From assembly GCA_029641185.1 (NCBI GenBank), contig JAPWGK010000004.1:2356001-2420000 (forward strand): a stretch of 64,000 nt of DNA, read 5' to 3'. Of the stretch, positions 44,288 through 56,681 are shown piece by piece. The notes beneath the pieces are model-generated. The model was given only the letters and a program-made list of their open reading frames with translations. It ran no database searches and had not been told where the DNA came from. Numbering within the stretch: position 1 is the first letter of the stretch; every line of letters begins with the position of its first letter. The stretch is from Pseudofabraea citricarpa. Lineage: Eukaryota > Ascomycota > Leotiomycetes > Helotiales > Dermateaceae. The translations under genes and the position numbers were made by a program.

Positions 44288-45049
44288 CTACCAAGGGAGC
44301 TCCCCATCTTTATTTGAAAATGTGCCCGTCGGCCCCTTTGCATCTATTGTAGATAGCCGTACAATGTTTACTGCAGCTTCCTGTACAGTTTGAAACCCCC
44401 TGAAGTTGTTCAAACTTGTGGCCGTAAACCCAGGACAGCAGGCGTTTACTTTCCACCCTCTCTCGGCGAATTTCTTAGCATAATACGCTGTCAACATGTT
44501 CAACGCCGTCTTACTACTCCTGTATGCCGGTACTTCAACACCCGAGTCGACATCGTGGGGATCTGCAATGAAGCTCAAAGAGCCCAGACGTGAAGAGACA
44601 AAAACGAGGCGAGGGGCTGCCGATTGCGATAGAAGAGGAATGAAAGCCTCAGTAACAGCAGCGACTCCGAATACATTCACGTCAAAGGTCTCGGCATACT
44701 GTTCTCGAAGAGAGGCTCCTGGGCGTCGTCCTTCTGCTGCAATACCAGCATTGTTGATGAGTATATCGACTCGGCCAAAGTCTTCCTTGATACGTTCAGC
44801 CGCCGAAGAGATTGAGGCGTCGCTTTGGACATCCATGGAAATAGGCGTAACGGAAGCGAACTGGGGTTCCGTTGCCTCCTTCTGAATGGAAAGAGCTGCT
44901 TCGGAACCAAGGTCCGGATCGCGACTGCCCAAGATGACATGGAAATCTGGAGAGAGCAGAGCCAGTTGGCGGGCGACCTCAAAACCAATTCCTTTGTTGG
45001 CCCCGGTGACGAGGGCGACTCTTGTTGTTGCCGTTGTTGTTGGAATCAT
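44288..45049 (-). CDS. Short-chain dehydrogenase/reductase (carbonyl-reductase-like)
   Basis: A single exon encodes 253 residues. Classical SDR motifs: NADP-binding TGANKGIG (about 15-22), NNAG (about 95), catalytic Ser in FVSSRLG and the Tyr-x-x-x-Lys in YRSSK, then CCPGFTATSL. The family reduces or oxidises carbonyl/carbinol groups. It lies just downstream of the HR-PKS on the same strand. Together with the SDRs at 54110 and 55662 it makes a trio, as expected for clusters in which SDRs selectively re-oxidise hydroxyls on a reduced polyketide before ring closure. That functional role is inferred. Confidence 0.92.
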   Translation of the reverse strand: MIPTTTATTRVALVTGANKGIGFEVARQLALLSPDFHVILGSRDPDLGSEAALSIQKEATEPQFASVTPISMDVQSDASISSAAERIKEDFGRVDILINNAGIAAEGRRPGASLREQYAETFDVNVFGVAAVTEAFIPLLSQSAAPRLVFVSSRLGSLSFIADPHDVDSGVEVPAYRSSKTALNMLTAYYAKKFAERGWKVNACCPGFTATSLNNFRGFQTVQEAAVNIVRLSTIDAKGPTGTFSNKDGELPW

Positions 45050-46142
45050 GATTGATAGGTCACGTAGTTTTTGTGAATTGAACTAAATTCTTTGTAAGAA
45101 GATGGACGAAGTTGTTCACAAGATACAAGTTCAAGTTGTGAGAATTGAGAAGTCGATGCAGCAGTTGTAAGTGTAGTGTGCAAGTTGCACTACGACTCTT
45201 CCCCGATTGGATAAGCCTTTTCTTAGTAGTGCATTTAGGGCGGAACATCCTAGGAAAGTCTTGACGGGGCTACGGGAGTGACAGGCGTCAGACAAGTAGA
45301 ATATGCCGTAGGTGCGATAAGCGTTCGAGACCCAGCAATCAATGCCCCCCCAGCTTACGACATCTAGGCCAAGTTGCGCCCCGGTCCGCAAGGAATGTTC
45401 GTGCACCCCCGCATGCATATACTAAGCATGCAAGGTAGTGGACTGCCTCCTCGGCCCCACGCCACCCCATGTTCGTCGTTGATGTTGTATTTTGCTCACG
45501 CTATTTGTATTTGATCTTTCCATTTTTGGCCGAGGCCGAGTTGCTCGGAACTTCCAAATACAGGGAGAGAGGGCGTGGAAATCCGGTATCTTATCTTTCC
45601 AGGGGTTACAGGTTTTAGAGCGAGTTATTGGATAAGCACTACCTTGTTTCAATTATTGGAATCATCGAAAACGGCAAATAGAGACATCAGTCGTGGCATC
45701 CAGACCTACCTGGAATCGAGCGTGTGAAATTGGTAGCAAATCAAAAACGAGAGAGGAGTCGAAACCTATACCTAAGTAAGATGGCTATGGATAAGTCCAC
45801 CAATCGGAGCAACTGCATTTCAAAAAAACCGCTCGAGGTCCTCAGGCTATTTGGTCTTGAGAATAGGAAAAAGCAATCGCATTGGAACTACATGTTAAAT
45901 TTCTTTAGCAACCGGTTGGATGGGCTTCACATTTTCTTGTTAACATCTTTGAGTAGCTAGCTACCTTATCTTTACATAGAGACATTATCATTGGGTTAGA
46001 CAATGAAAATTCAACATTCTTTCAAGTACAATGATGATGTTGCTATTGCTATTGTATATATATAGTTACATAAAACGCGACTGAATGATGCCAAAAGAAG
46101 AGAAACGTGGAATGATGAACTTCAAATAAATCAAGCGACGAC
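45050..46142. promoter_or_regulatory. SDR promoter and 3' flank of the PKS
   Basis: No gene is supported in 1.1 kb. CGG half-sites occur at 45525-45545 (GGCCGAGGCCGAGTTGCTCGG), about 480 bp upstream of the SDR start. Confidence 0.4.
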
Positions 46143-49100
46143 TCACGACCCAATCTCTTCCAAGACAATTGTAGTTAGCGAACCCACTGACACCGATTTG
46201 CCAAGCAATTCTAAGAATGGAATATCAACTTCGAAAGCTTGGAAGAACCAGGTCCGAAATTCAGCAGCAATCATACTATCCATTCCGTACGCAGATAAAG
46301 CCTTAGTGACATCAACCTTGTCCAGGGGGATAAGGATTAGATTGCTGAAGCGTTTGGAGATGTGGAACAGAACAGCCTCTTGGAGTGGAGTACCAGACTC
46401 AATAGCCTTCACGACCTCAGCCGGAAGATTTCCTTCCTGTCCTTTAAGAGTAAGATCAGTCTCTCCATCCAATGCCCGAGCAAGAATTGAAGCACGAGGG
46501 TCCTTGAGTGTTGGATTTGTACCCTCGAATCCTTTTTTGCGCAGTTCGATGAGACCTAGTGGCTCCAGGCCAGTCAGAATATGACTTTGCGCCAGAGAGT
46601 CATAGGCATGGGGGATGAAATCTCCATTGGAAAGAGAGACATCAATAATCTGAAGTAACTCGTCTTCGTTGATGGCCTGGATCCCTTTGCGAACGAGAAG
46701 AGCTTCGATCTCGGGATTTTCGTGGAGATATCCGACCTCCGAAATCATCCCTAGCCCCACCGCAGTAGCAGGCAGCCCAAGAGAATGGCGATACCGGGCA
46801 AAGGCATCAAGGAAATAGTTGGCAGAGCAGTAGTTTGACTCAGTTGCAGTACCAACACTACCAGAGATGGAGCTAGTCATCAAGAAGAATTCAAGCTCGG
46901 AGTCTTTGCCCTTGATAGCATTGTGAAGATTCCAGGTACCAATGACCTTGGGGTCGATGCCGGTGTGCCAGAAGTGGTTTGACATGTTCGTAAATAGCGC
47001 CTCCTGTAAAATAGTTAGTTTCAACTCGTTAGTCAAGTCGAGGACTCGATGTAAAAACCTACATTGAGGCCCATAGCCGCTTGCACAACACCTCCAATCT
47101 TACCGTCAACCCTCTCCACGACCTCTAAAACATCCTCATTGTTGCAGACGTCACCTCTGACGACATCGCAATGAGCCCCAAGTGATTCCAAATCCTCAAC
47201 GAGACGTCTTGCGGCTGGTTTGTCAAGAGCAGTTCTGCCAAGAAAAACGAACTTTCTAGCACCTCTGCTCAACATCCACTTTGACATACTGCGACCAAGG
47301 CCTCCAAGACATCCAATCATGATGTAAGTTTTGTCGGCACTAAGTGTGGTGTTAAACTGGTAGGGCTTCACTTTCAAATTTGATTCTGGGTCCTCGAAAT
47401 TTATGGCCACTTTGCCCATGCGATTCCGGGATGAGAAATGGCGCATTGCTTGAGTGACGTTTGAGACATCAAAGACTTCCAGGGGCTCTATCTTGGCGAT
47501 TTTCTTTTCTCGATAAAGTTGGAGTACTTCTGCCACGAGATCGGCCCAGATTTTCTGGTATGCTGGGTTTTCATGGTAAAAGAGGTTGCTCATATCGAAA
47601 GCTGAAAATGTTACATTCTTCAAGAATTGTTCCATCTCCAGTCTGCCACAATCTGTCAGATCGCGCTTTCCAATTTCGATAAATCGACCAAATGGGGCGC
47701 AGCATCTCCAACTGGCATGCAAGAGATCACCAGTGAGAGAATTGAGGACAACATCAACACCGCGACCATTGGTGGCTTGAAGGATAGCTGGTAGGAAAGA
47801 CTCATCACGCGAGCTGAATATGTGGTTCGATTCGATTCCAAAGGTTTGGACCAAAAACTCTTTCTTTGCCTCTGTTGAGACTGTGGTATAAATCTATGAA
47901 TGCACACATTAGAAAAATACGATGGAAATATAAGAAATATTTTTACCTTTGCACCCGCCAGCTTCGCAATTTGAATGGCTGCAATTCCCACACCACCAGC
48001 GCCAGCATGTATCAACACCGTTTCACCCGATTTCAACTGTGCTCTTTGGTTCAAGGCGTAGAGTGATGTAGCGTAAACAACTGAGAGTGTCGACATGACA
48101 TTGAATTCTTCGTCGTTTCGAAGCTTCTGACAAGCCCATTCCGGAACAATCTCATTTGTCTTGAAATGGCTTGGCGCCATTACTACGACACGGTCGCCTT
48201 GCTTGAATTTTGTGACGGCACCCCCTACTCTCTCTATGACACCAGAAAATTCAAGTGCGCAGGTGCTGTCTCGTGTGTCAACCTTACCGCCGAGAACGTA
48301 AAAATCTTTGGCATTGAGGCCAACAGCTTTAACTTCGACTTGAACCTCATTTGAATTAAGGATCTCTTTATTTGGCGTCTGAGTGAAGAATATCGTGTCA
48401 AACTGGCCAAGCTTTTCAATAGAAATTTGAGCTGGCTTTGCTTGACCAAGCGATATCTCCATGATCTCCGCACCCTGCTTTTGTCTAAACGAATCATTGA
48501 GGCTCTCATCAGGAACGAAGCGACTGACATGAACCACATTGTCACTCTGAATAAATTCAAATTCAAGTGCACTGTCGCGAGTTTGGCTCAAGATGGAGAC
48601 GATATTATTTGCTGTTACTTGTGGTTCATGGTGGATATCATCGACGTCGTAGGTGAAGAACTTAAGAGATGGTTGCTCTAACATCAAGGCTCGTGAGAGC
48701 CCTGAGACAAGAGAGAAGTTCGGGTTTTTGCCTCTCAGAAGATCACCAGCGGTGACCCAAATTAAATTCGATGAGTTGTTTGTGATAATCTTCAGCTGCT
48801 TCATTTGCTCATCGGTGATCCCAGCGAGCAACGGATGTTCAGACTCAAGCAAGGAAAATACTGTCGTCCCGCGAGGGATGTTCTCCTCTGAGATCTCGCT
48901 CAAATGAAGCCGCTGTACTGGATACTTAGCAGCTTCGGAGAGTTTATCCTGAAGAGCCTGACTGAGTGAATTGACACCGGAATCGACAATGACGACATTT
49001 CCATCTTTCGTGTTGACAGAAAACTCGCTATCTCTGAAGAGATATGAGAAAATGATGCGACCCTGACCATTTTTCAGGTTAGACTGAATGGCATCGAACC

Positions 49101-52100
49101 CGTTTTCTGCTGAATGAAGGTAGCCGACAGATGGTGACAATGCCAGAAACATGCCTTTGCTGGCCATAAGATCCTTGATTGCTGCGAGCCTGGTACCCAT
49201 ATAAATGTCTGTTAAGTTAACATTGGGCAACATTACTAGATCGTAGCTTTCGTTGTCGACTTTTGGAAGATTATCAGCATTCTTGGGCAAGCCAGTCTCG
49301 AGATCTACGGGAGCAGCGAAGAGATTCCCGTCATCCGATATGTATCCTTTTGAATAAGACCCAAACCTTCTGAACGATGTAGTAGCATGCAAAAGACCCA
49401 ACGCCGCTTGCGTGATATCAGGGATGTCGTTAGCAATTTCCAGGATTCGTAATCCAGGGTTTTTGTGCGAAAGAAGTGTCAAAGTCGCTCCAAGCTTCAG
49501 CAACCCCTCATCAGAAATCTCTGAATGAGACTCGGCAACGAAAGCATCGAGGTACGCAGTGAACTTCTCTTCAGGCATAAGCCCAATACCATGAATATCA
49601 GGCTTCCAAAGTACCCTCAACATTGGATGACGCTTTTCACCAGACTCTGTTTGTCTGGCGGCATCAAAGGGCGCGAGGCGAACATTCTTAATTTGTGCTT
49701 TGACTTGTCCCGCAGAGTTGTACAGCTCGGAATTGATCTGAGCAGCACCAAATCCAACTGGACTTGCTTCGGCGTCAATGAGCCACGAGTCATTTGACGG
49801 GTTGTCGATTGTAGCGTGGAAAACCCCAGAATCGATCATCACAGGGACTTTCGCACGCAGAGAGCTTGTGATACCTGCAGTCGTTGCAATGATAGAGCTT
49901 TGGAGCATAGCATCGATCGTAATTGGATGAATGATGTAGGGTGCGCCAAATTCGCAAGTTTCTTCCCAACTTTGCAACAGTGGAACTTTTGTAGTGCAAT
50001 GTCTCACATCCTTTTGTCTTGGAACCTGGACTCCGGTAATAGATTGGAAAGCTTTCCCAAAGTTCAAACCCTCCTTGTGAAGCTTCTCATACCAGATTCT
50101 TGGCGCTGATGGTTCTAAAGTTTCTGGAGCGATTGCGAATCTTCGCTGAAGTGAAGAGCTACGAGTTGACTGCAAGCTTATCGATCCTGTTGCGTGTGTT
50201 GTAGAGGTCCCATCGGCAAATGACACAATGCTGAAGTCCCACCAATGAGTTGATACTGAGCTTGATGTAATAGCAGTAGGCCGAAGTGTGGTGAACAATT
50301 CGACTTGAGCTGTTTGCTCCGTGGATAAAGAAAGCGCCTTCAGAATGTTGACATGCCGTACGCGGTAGGCGCTTTCTTCAGTCGGTATTGATTGAGCAAC
50401 TTGCGCTACGGCTTGGATTGCCATTGCAACGTAGCCAGCACCAGGAAAGACAATGGTCTCTTCTAATTTGTGGTCTGACAACCAAGCAATATCGCTCACC
50501 TTGACAATATTTCGCCAGCTGGTCTCCAACCCATTCCCACCAGGTATTTGAGAACCAAGAAGCTCATGCCTCTGGAACTTTCGTTGACGAAACTCTACAC
50601 TCGCACGGCTTTCGTTCCAGAGAATACCTTCATATGTCCACCGGTATCTAGGCAGGTCAGGTAAAACCCTATGTCGTTCTTTGAACGGAGAGTCGTCTAT
50701 TGCATTGATCTTATTGAAAAGAATCTCGTGCCCGTGCTGGTAAAGACGTCCAGCTAGTCCAAGTATACACTGTACACTATCCTTGCCTCGTGATATTGCG
50801 GTCGAATATGGAAACTTATCCTCTGAAATTCCGATATTTGTTCGTGTTTGCTTTATAGGCATTTCAAGAGCTGAATGAGGTCCAATTTCGATCAAGTGAA
50901 AGTCACCTCCAGCTGACAACTGTTCGACAGCAGTTGAGAACAGCACCGGACTTTCCAAATTGGCACGCCAGTACGCAGGGCTGACGTTTATATTCTGGAT
51001 CTCGCCTGTTACAGAAGAGACGAAATTGGCCTCCGCTGGCATCTTTCGAGCTGGATCTAATGTTGATAAGGCCTGTACAAGCAGAGTCTCGTACTCAGCT
51101 CCAATTGCTTGCATCTGATGTGAGTGGTAAGCACGACCGCCGGTGTTTAACTTCCTTGCGAAAAGACCTTGTTGCTGAAATTGTCCTAGTATGGCTTCGA
51201 CGGGCTTCGCATCACCTGAGATGGTGACACTTTCAGGAGAATTAACACATGCAACTCTGATCCCTTCCAGTCCAGCATTACGAATTTTGGAGTTTGCGTC
51301 ATCTTGTGAGGCACCCACCGCAATCATTGCCCCTTGAAGCACACTCTTTCCCACGACGTAGCCTCGATAATACGCTATTGTGATAGCCTCAGCCGCAGAT
51401 AATAGTCCTGCTGCAAATGCTGCGGCTATCTCCCCCGAGGAGTGACCAAGAGTTGCAGATGGTGAGATACCCCAAGAAGCAAGGAGTTGCACCATTGCAA
51501 CTTGGATGGCCGTGCAAGTTGGCTGAGAGCGTGTCACATCATGAATCATGCTGGTAGCAGCAGGCTCGTTGATGGCATCATAGAGAGTCCAGGAAGGTGG
51601 ATGAGGTAGTGCTTGCAAGACCATATCCATCTCTGTGATGCAGGAACGGAAGAATGAATACTCTTCAAACAGCTCTTTACACATCTGCGGCCATTGTGCA
51701 CCCTGCCCAGTGAATACAAAGGCAAGTCGAGAAGGGGAATTTGGAGGCACACCCCCGCCTGGAAGAGTTCGAAGATTCTCAAGCGTCCATGCATCGGCAA
51801 CGGAAGTTTGGGTTGCTGTTAAGAACCCACGATGGTTGAAATGTGATCTGCGAACACCAAGCGTGTAAGCCAGATCAGGGATGCTTACTCCTTGACTTGC
51901 GTAGGCTGCCATGTCCGTGACACGCGCTTCAAGGGCTTTTGAATCGGCTCCCGACACCGGAATCAAAAATGTCTTGTTGATTATAGCTGGCCTGAGTTGT
52001 GCATAGCCGTATCCGTAGGGAACATGAGCGTCGGCATTCTCGAGAATGCAGTGTGCATTAGCACCTCCGTAACCAAATGAGTTAATTCCAGCACGACGCA

Positions 52101-53717
52101 CCGGGGCGCTCAAAGAATAAGCTGTAGCCGTCTTCGCAGGCGTCTTGGGCCATGGCCGTTGCTTGGTGACGACATCGAGGTTCCATTCTGCTGTCTTGAT
52201 CTTGGGATTGATATTCCGAACGCCAACAGTAGCAGGGATTGTGGATTTCTCGAGTGCAAGAGTGGTTTTGATAATCGAGGAGATTGCACTGGCAGCTTCG
52301 CTATGGCCAAGATTCGTTTTGACCTAAGTTGCAAGACGTCAGAAGATGAAGATGAAGATGGCGGGGAGGGTGGAGATGCTGAATGATGGAGATGTGAGAA
52401 AGGGCAGTCACATGACACTTACCGAACCAATTAGCAATGGGCTACCTTCTGGGCGGCGAAAGACGCGAGATATGGCCTCGACCTCAATTGGATCACCGAC
52501 CTACACCACTAATCAGCATCATCAACAAGCACATCATCATCAACGACGACTTACTGGAGTTCCTGTCCCATGGCACTCCACGTATGCTGTGCCACCCAGA
52601 TCGAGCCCGGCCTTCTCATACGCCTTTCGAATTACAGCTTCTTGGCCGACGGCAGAAGGAAGGGTGATTCCAGGCGTCTTGCCATTGCTGTAGCGGGTCA
52701 GTGTTCAGGTCTTCCAACCACCCCAGGGACTACGAGTACGACTACGACTCACGCATTGATTGCTGTGCTCCGGATGACCGAGCGGATGGGGTCATTGTCT
52801 CGAATGGCATCAGACAGGCGCTTGAGATACAACGCTCCAATCCCGTCAGCTCTCCCGTAGCCGTCGGCATCGTCTGAGAAGGTATGGCAGGTCGACGTGC
52901 CAGACAATACACCAGCTTTCATGGTACCCAAGTGTTGCTCTGGCGACTGGATCAAGTTGGCGCCAGCAACAACGGCTGCATTGCACTCCTGGTTCTCAAG
53001 GGCGACGCATGCCGTGTGGAGACAGTAGAGAGACGAAGAGCAAGCCGTGTCGATAACCATGCTTGGTCCCTTTAGGTTGAATGCGTGGCTGATGCGGTTC
53101 CCTAAGATGGTTGTGCCCATGCCTGTAGCGCTGTAGCGGTGCATGTACTCCGGGTCTCTGGTCTGCATGACTTGGTAATCCACAGTGAAGTTTCCGACAT
53201 AGCAGCCAGTGTTGCTTCCGGAGATGGCCGAGAGCGAAGCACCGGCACTCTCAAAACTCTCAAAGACGACCTCAAGAAGCTTTCTTTGCTGGGGGTCCAT
53301 GTAGGTTGCCTCCATGTTATTGATGCCAAAGAATTCATTGTCGAATTCGCGCACATCCTCCTGGAGGAAGTAGCCGCCTTTCGTGTTCATACTTCCTGGC
53401 CGATCGGCACCTTTTGGGTGGTAAAACGCATCTATGTTGAAACGCGATGAGGGTACTTTACATCGACCATCCTTTTCCGTTGCCAACAGCTTCCAAAGCT
53501 CCGAGCTACTGTGAACTTCACCGGGCAGACGGCATGCTAGAGAACATCAGGTGAGCTAGTTTGTTCGGTGCAACAGGACATTTCTTAAATGCTCACCCAT
53601 CCCAACAATTGCGATTGGCTCTACCTGCCGTTGAAGCAGGGGTGGCGAGGGACATCCACTGCCTGATTCTGACGAATCAGTAGGCGTTTGGATGGCTGAC
53701 ACATGATGGGGGGCCAT
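46143..53717 (-). CDS. Highly reducing polyketide synthase (KS-AT-DH-degenerate MT-ER-KR-ACP)
   Basis: Minus-strand exons are 53717-53597, 53536-52753, 52687-52555, 52500-52423, 52323-47947, 47893-47063 and 47003-46143: 2394 residues, all phases consistent. KS: Cys206 in DTACSSSL, His in ECHGTGTP, and [15 protein letters not shown] and Ser667 in GHSSGE. DH: His990 in [16 protein letters not shown], where the usual Gly of HxxxGxxxxP is Glu, and Asp in IDAMLQ. The methyltransferase region near residue 1330 has [12 protein letters not shown] in place of the Gly-rich SAM motif, so it is probably inactive. [17 protein letters not shown] near 1810. [12 protein letters not shown] near 2023 and Ser/Tyr in [22 protein letters not shown]: Ser2351 in GMDSM. 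There is no thioesterase, reductase or condensation domain, so release must be by a separate enzyme or spontaneous cyclisation. It diverges from the Ayr1-like SDR and is the backbone enzyme of the cluster. Confidence 0.95.
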
Positions 53718-54109
53718 GGCTCGAATCGCAATGAGAACGTAGACAAAGTTGCTAGTTTAGTCTGAAAATGAGCGTTGAGGTCTCAGAACTTTGTCAGTTG
53801 TTACTTCAGTTCATATTCTTTCTTTGAAAAGATCTCCTTGGTTATAATGAACTTCATGGCGAGGGCCATATCCCTTGTTCTCTCGATTCATCAGTCGCCG
53901 AAGACATATTTCTCGTGAGGCGGCCCGCTACCAATCTTGTTCAGCCCCCGAGGTAGAGGTATGCGGAGAGGGGATGTCTCGGAGATGCCTTTTTCTTCGA
54001 CTGGCGGTTAGTTGAGTTCTTATTGCAAATTTCAATTTCAAACGCATGCAAGTCTATACCCCATTTCCACACTCGCCATTACACGCAACTTTCATATTCC
54101 CAAGTTATC
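53718..54109. promoter_or_regulatory. Shared divergent promoter, PKS / Ayr1-like SDR
   Basis: This 392-bp spacer contains a direct repeat of CGGAGA (about 53961 and 53977, with TGCGGAGAGG and CTCGGAGAT) and further CG-rich sites (GTCGCCGAAG, CCCCCGAGG) in its right half. These are candidate Zn2Cys6 sites controlling the backbone gene. Confidence 0.45.
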
Positions 54110-55284
54110 ATGGATTCGAAAAAAATTGCTTTAGTTACTGGCTGTGGGCTTGGTGGCATTGGCCATGCCTTGGTTCTACAGCTAAAGCATCAAAGTCTGT
54201 TCTACTCTGATTCTCCAATTCCTCTCTTTATGATTGTACACTAATCAATAAGATAATCAGATTTCTTCGTCATTGCCACCCTACTACCTTTTGAGAAACG
54301 CGAGCATCTTCAAGATTCCGAGATTCTCTGTGTAAATTGTGATGTGACAAATGAAAGCAACGTTTTGGAACTGAGGGACACAGTAGAAAAGATCAACTAC
54401 GGTCGTCTTGATGTGCTTATCAACAATGCCGGTATATGTAAGTTATAGAATATGTCCTAACAGGTGACATACTCATATCGGGGCAGGCTATACTATGACT
54501 GCTGTGGATACCGACATTCGTGAAGTCGAAAAGATGTTTGCTGTCAACGTTTTTGGACCAATGCGAATGGTTCACCTTTTCCATAAGTTCATAGTTGAAG
54601 CAAAAGGGACTATCGTAAATATCGGTTCGGTTGGCGGGATCGTGCCATACATCTATGGAGGTACAACGTCTCACGATAATGAACTACGAATATTACTAAC
54701 TCGCATATGATAGCCAGCTATAATGCAAGCAAAGCTGCATTGCATCATTATGGAAATACTCTGAGAGCAGAAATGAAACCATTCGGAGTGAGAGTCATCA
54801 ATATCATCTCCGGTGAAGTTGGGACCAATATTCTTAAGCGTGACAAAGACAGCCGGAGAATTTTACCTCAAGGTCACCCACTTTTATCATCTCTGAAGAA
54901 TTAATATACAATGGTTAAGTTGGCTGACATTTTTCTGTAGATTCGATTTATGGACCGCTTCGTGAGCAATTTGAAGGTCACATCAGTCGAACACCAGGTG
55001 GGTAACCTGTGGAACTTTTAAGCTAACTCGCTAAAAACATGCAGCCACCATAACTCCAGATGAATATGCGAAGAGGGTGGTGAAAGAGATAATTAAAAAA
55101 CAGCCTGTTGCCTGGCTTTGGTACGGACCAACAACCTCTATCGTATGGTGGTGTGATTTACTGTTGCCACGAACCTTTTGGGTGAGTAGCATTACTCTTC
55201 CTATACTCTTTCAATGCTGAATTAATGCAGGACATGCTTTTCTGGAGGATGTTTCAAATGGACAAAATCGTAGCTGCACAGTGA
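54110..55284 (+). CDS. Short-chain dehydrogenase, Ayr1 (acyl-DHAP reductase)-like
   Basis: Seven exons (54110-54194, 54261-54437, 54487-54660, 54714-54872, 54941-54997, 55045-55181, 55231-55284) give 280 residues. SDR motifs: VTGCGLGGIGHAL (cofactor), LINNAGICYTM, FAVNVFGPMRM, NIGSVGGIVP (catalytic Ser) and YNASKAAL (Tyr/Lys). The overall pattern matches the Ayr1 group, whose yeast member reduces 1-acyl-dihydroxyacetone phosphate at lipid droplets/ER. Clustered relatives serve polyketide pathways instead. The C-terminus has a hydrophobic stretch (TTSIVWWCDLLLPRTFW) that may touch membranes. The first donor (GTCTGT) is non-ideal, so residues near 28-30 are uncertain. Confidence 0.88.
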
Positions 55285-55661
55285 ATGACTCAGAGGGCTG
55301 TATTGGGTGTCATAAGCTTCTGAAGGTTAAGAAATACGATGTTTTGTAGTACCAATGTTAGTTTTCTTTCCAAATTTCACGTTTGCAATACTTGATGCTT
55401 GGATATCCGCCCATTCTGTCTCGCCAAGTGATTGCAGTCAAAATATGGAATGCCCGGCTCGGATATTACAGGCTGGGCATATCTTGTCTGTCCGAAATAT
55501 AGCTACCCAAATTATTCCTGCCAAATTGGGAGAGGGCCGAGAATCCCAAAAGTAAATACAGACCAGGGGAATATTAGGTAACAATAAGCGACGTTTTAAG
55601 AACTCCAAATACTAATTCCGCTCAGCCCAACGATACTCAGCTTGAAGGATATCACGAAATC
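55285..55661 (+). promoter_or_regulatory. Promoter of the second SDR
   Basis: This 377-bp spacer carries CCGAGAATC at 55537-55545, 125 bp upstream of the next ATG, and GCCCGGCTCGGATATT at about 55452-55467. No gene is seen. Confidence 0.45.
55537..55545 (+). promoter_or_regulatory. CCGAGAATC element, copy 3
   Basis: Exact 9-mer, preceded by GG as in copy 2, 125 bp upstream of the second SDR's ATG, a usual distance for activator sites. Confidence 0.35.
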
Positions 55662-56681
55662 ATGAACATCAACGGCTTTGCTCTTGTTACTGGTGCAGGT
55701 AAGATATTTCCCATTTGGTCTTATAAGTCTATATTAATGACTTATTTAATTCTAGGGAGTGGCATCGGTCGAGATTGCGGTATTGCATATGCAATTGAAG
55801 GGGCCGCTGGAGTAGCATTTGCAGATCTCAATCTGGCAGCCGCAAATGAAGCTGCCGAAGAAAGCAAAACACTAGCCACCAATCCAGAATACAAGACATT
55901 CGCCATTGCAGTCGATGTGTCTGATATTGAGAGTGTAGAGAGAATGGTGGCCAAGACTGTGGCTTCGTTCGGCCGGATCGATTATGCTGTTAATAGTGCC
56001 GGCGTAAGTTCCCACGCTTTAATTTCTCGGTATACCCATACGATGGCTATGTTGATATTAATTAGGTTGGGGTTCAAGACCCAAGAAATATTGCGGACGC
56101 CTCTCTAGATGAGTTCCAACGCTTTTTTGACGTCAACGTCAAGGGTACACTGCTATGTGTCCGTGCATTAAGTCGTGTAATGCGAACACAATCTCCTACT
56201 GTGCTTGATATCCGAAAAGGTGGATCACCTAGAAATTGCGGTCGAGGTGTTATCATCAATCTAGGATCTTGTAATTCCTACGTTGCAACACCAAATATTG
56301 TCCAATATACTTCTTCTAAGCACGCGGTTCTGGGGTTGACTCGCAACGCAGGTAAGTCTCTGTGATTATTTCCTACCCACTCGGTTTTTATTTTCTTCTT
56401 AATGCAAGTACTAATAAAGTATAGCACTTGACAATGCGCCATATGGAGTACGAGTCAATGCTATTTGCCCCTCTTGGGTCGAAACTCCTATGATAGAACG
56501 TGCCGTCGCCGGTGACCCTGGGCTTGGGGCAGTGATGACACGAGTTGTACCAATGGGAAGAATTGCAAAGATGCCTGAGATTTCTGATGTACTTATGTTT
56601 ATGAGTAGTCCTCGCTCAAGTTATGTGACTGGTGCTGGATGGCTAGTGGATGGAGGTGCAACGCTACAGATGCAAACCTAG
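55662..56681 (+). CDS. Short-chain dehydrogenase/reductase, classical type
   Basis: Exons 55662-55698, 55756-56003, 56066-56351 and 56425-56681 give 275 residues. The cofactor loop TGAGSGIGRD is made only when the first intron is removed. Then come DVSDIES, VNSAGV (NNAG variant), INLGSCNSYV (Ser) and YTSSKHAVLGL (Tyr/Lys), then NAICPSWVETPM and the C-terminal VTGAGWLVDGGAT of the FabG-like group. It resembles SDRs that oxidise hydroxyls in aromatic-polyketide pathways. It lies in a same-strand run with the Ayr1-like SDR, the cupin and a P450, suggesting a shared function. Confidence 0.9.

Noticed and set aside
45724..45960. 78-codon plus-strand frame downstream of the PKS
   Set aside because: Too short, no motif, no leader-like sequence.
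46143..53717. Several separate PKS fragments
   Set aside because: All breaks coincide with introns having GT...AG ends and matching phases; joined exons give one complete HR-PKS.
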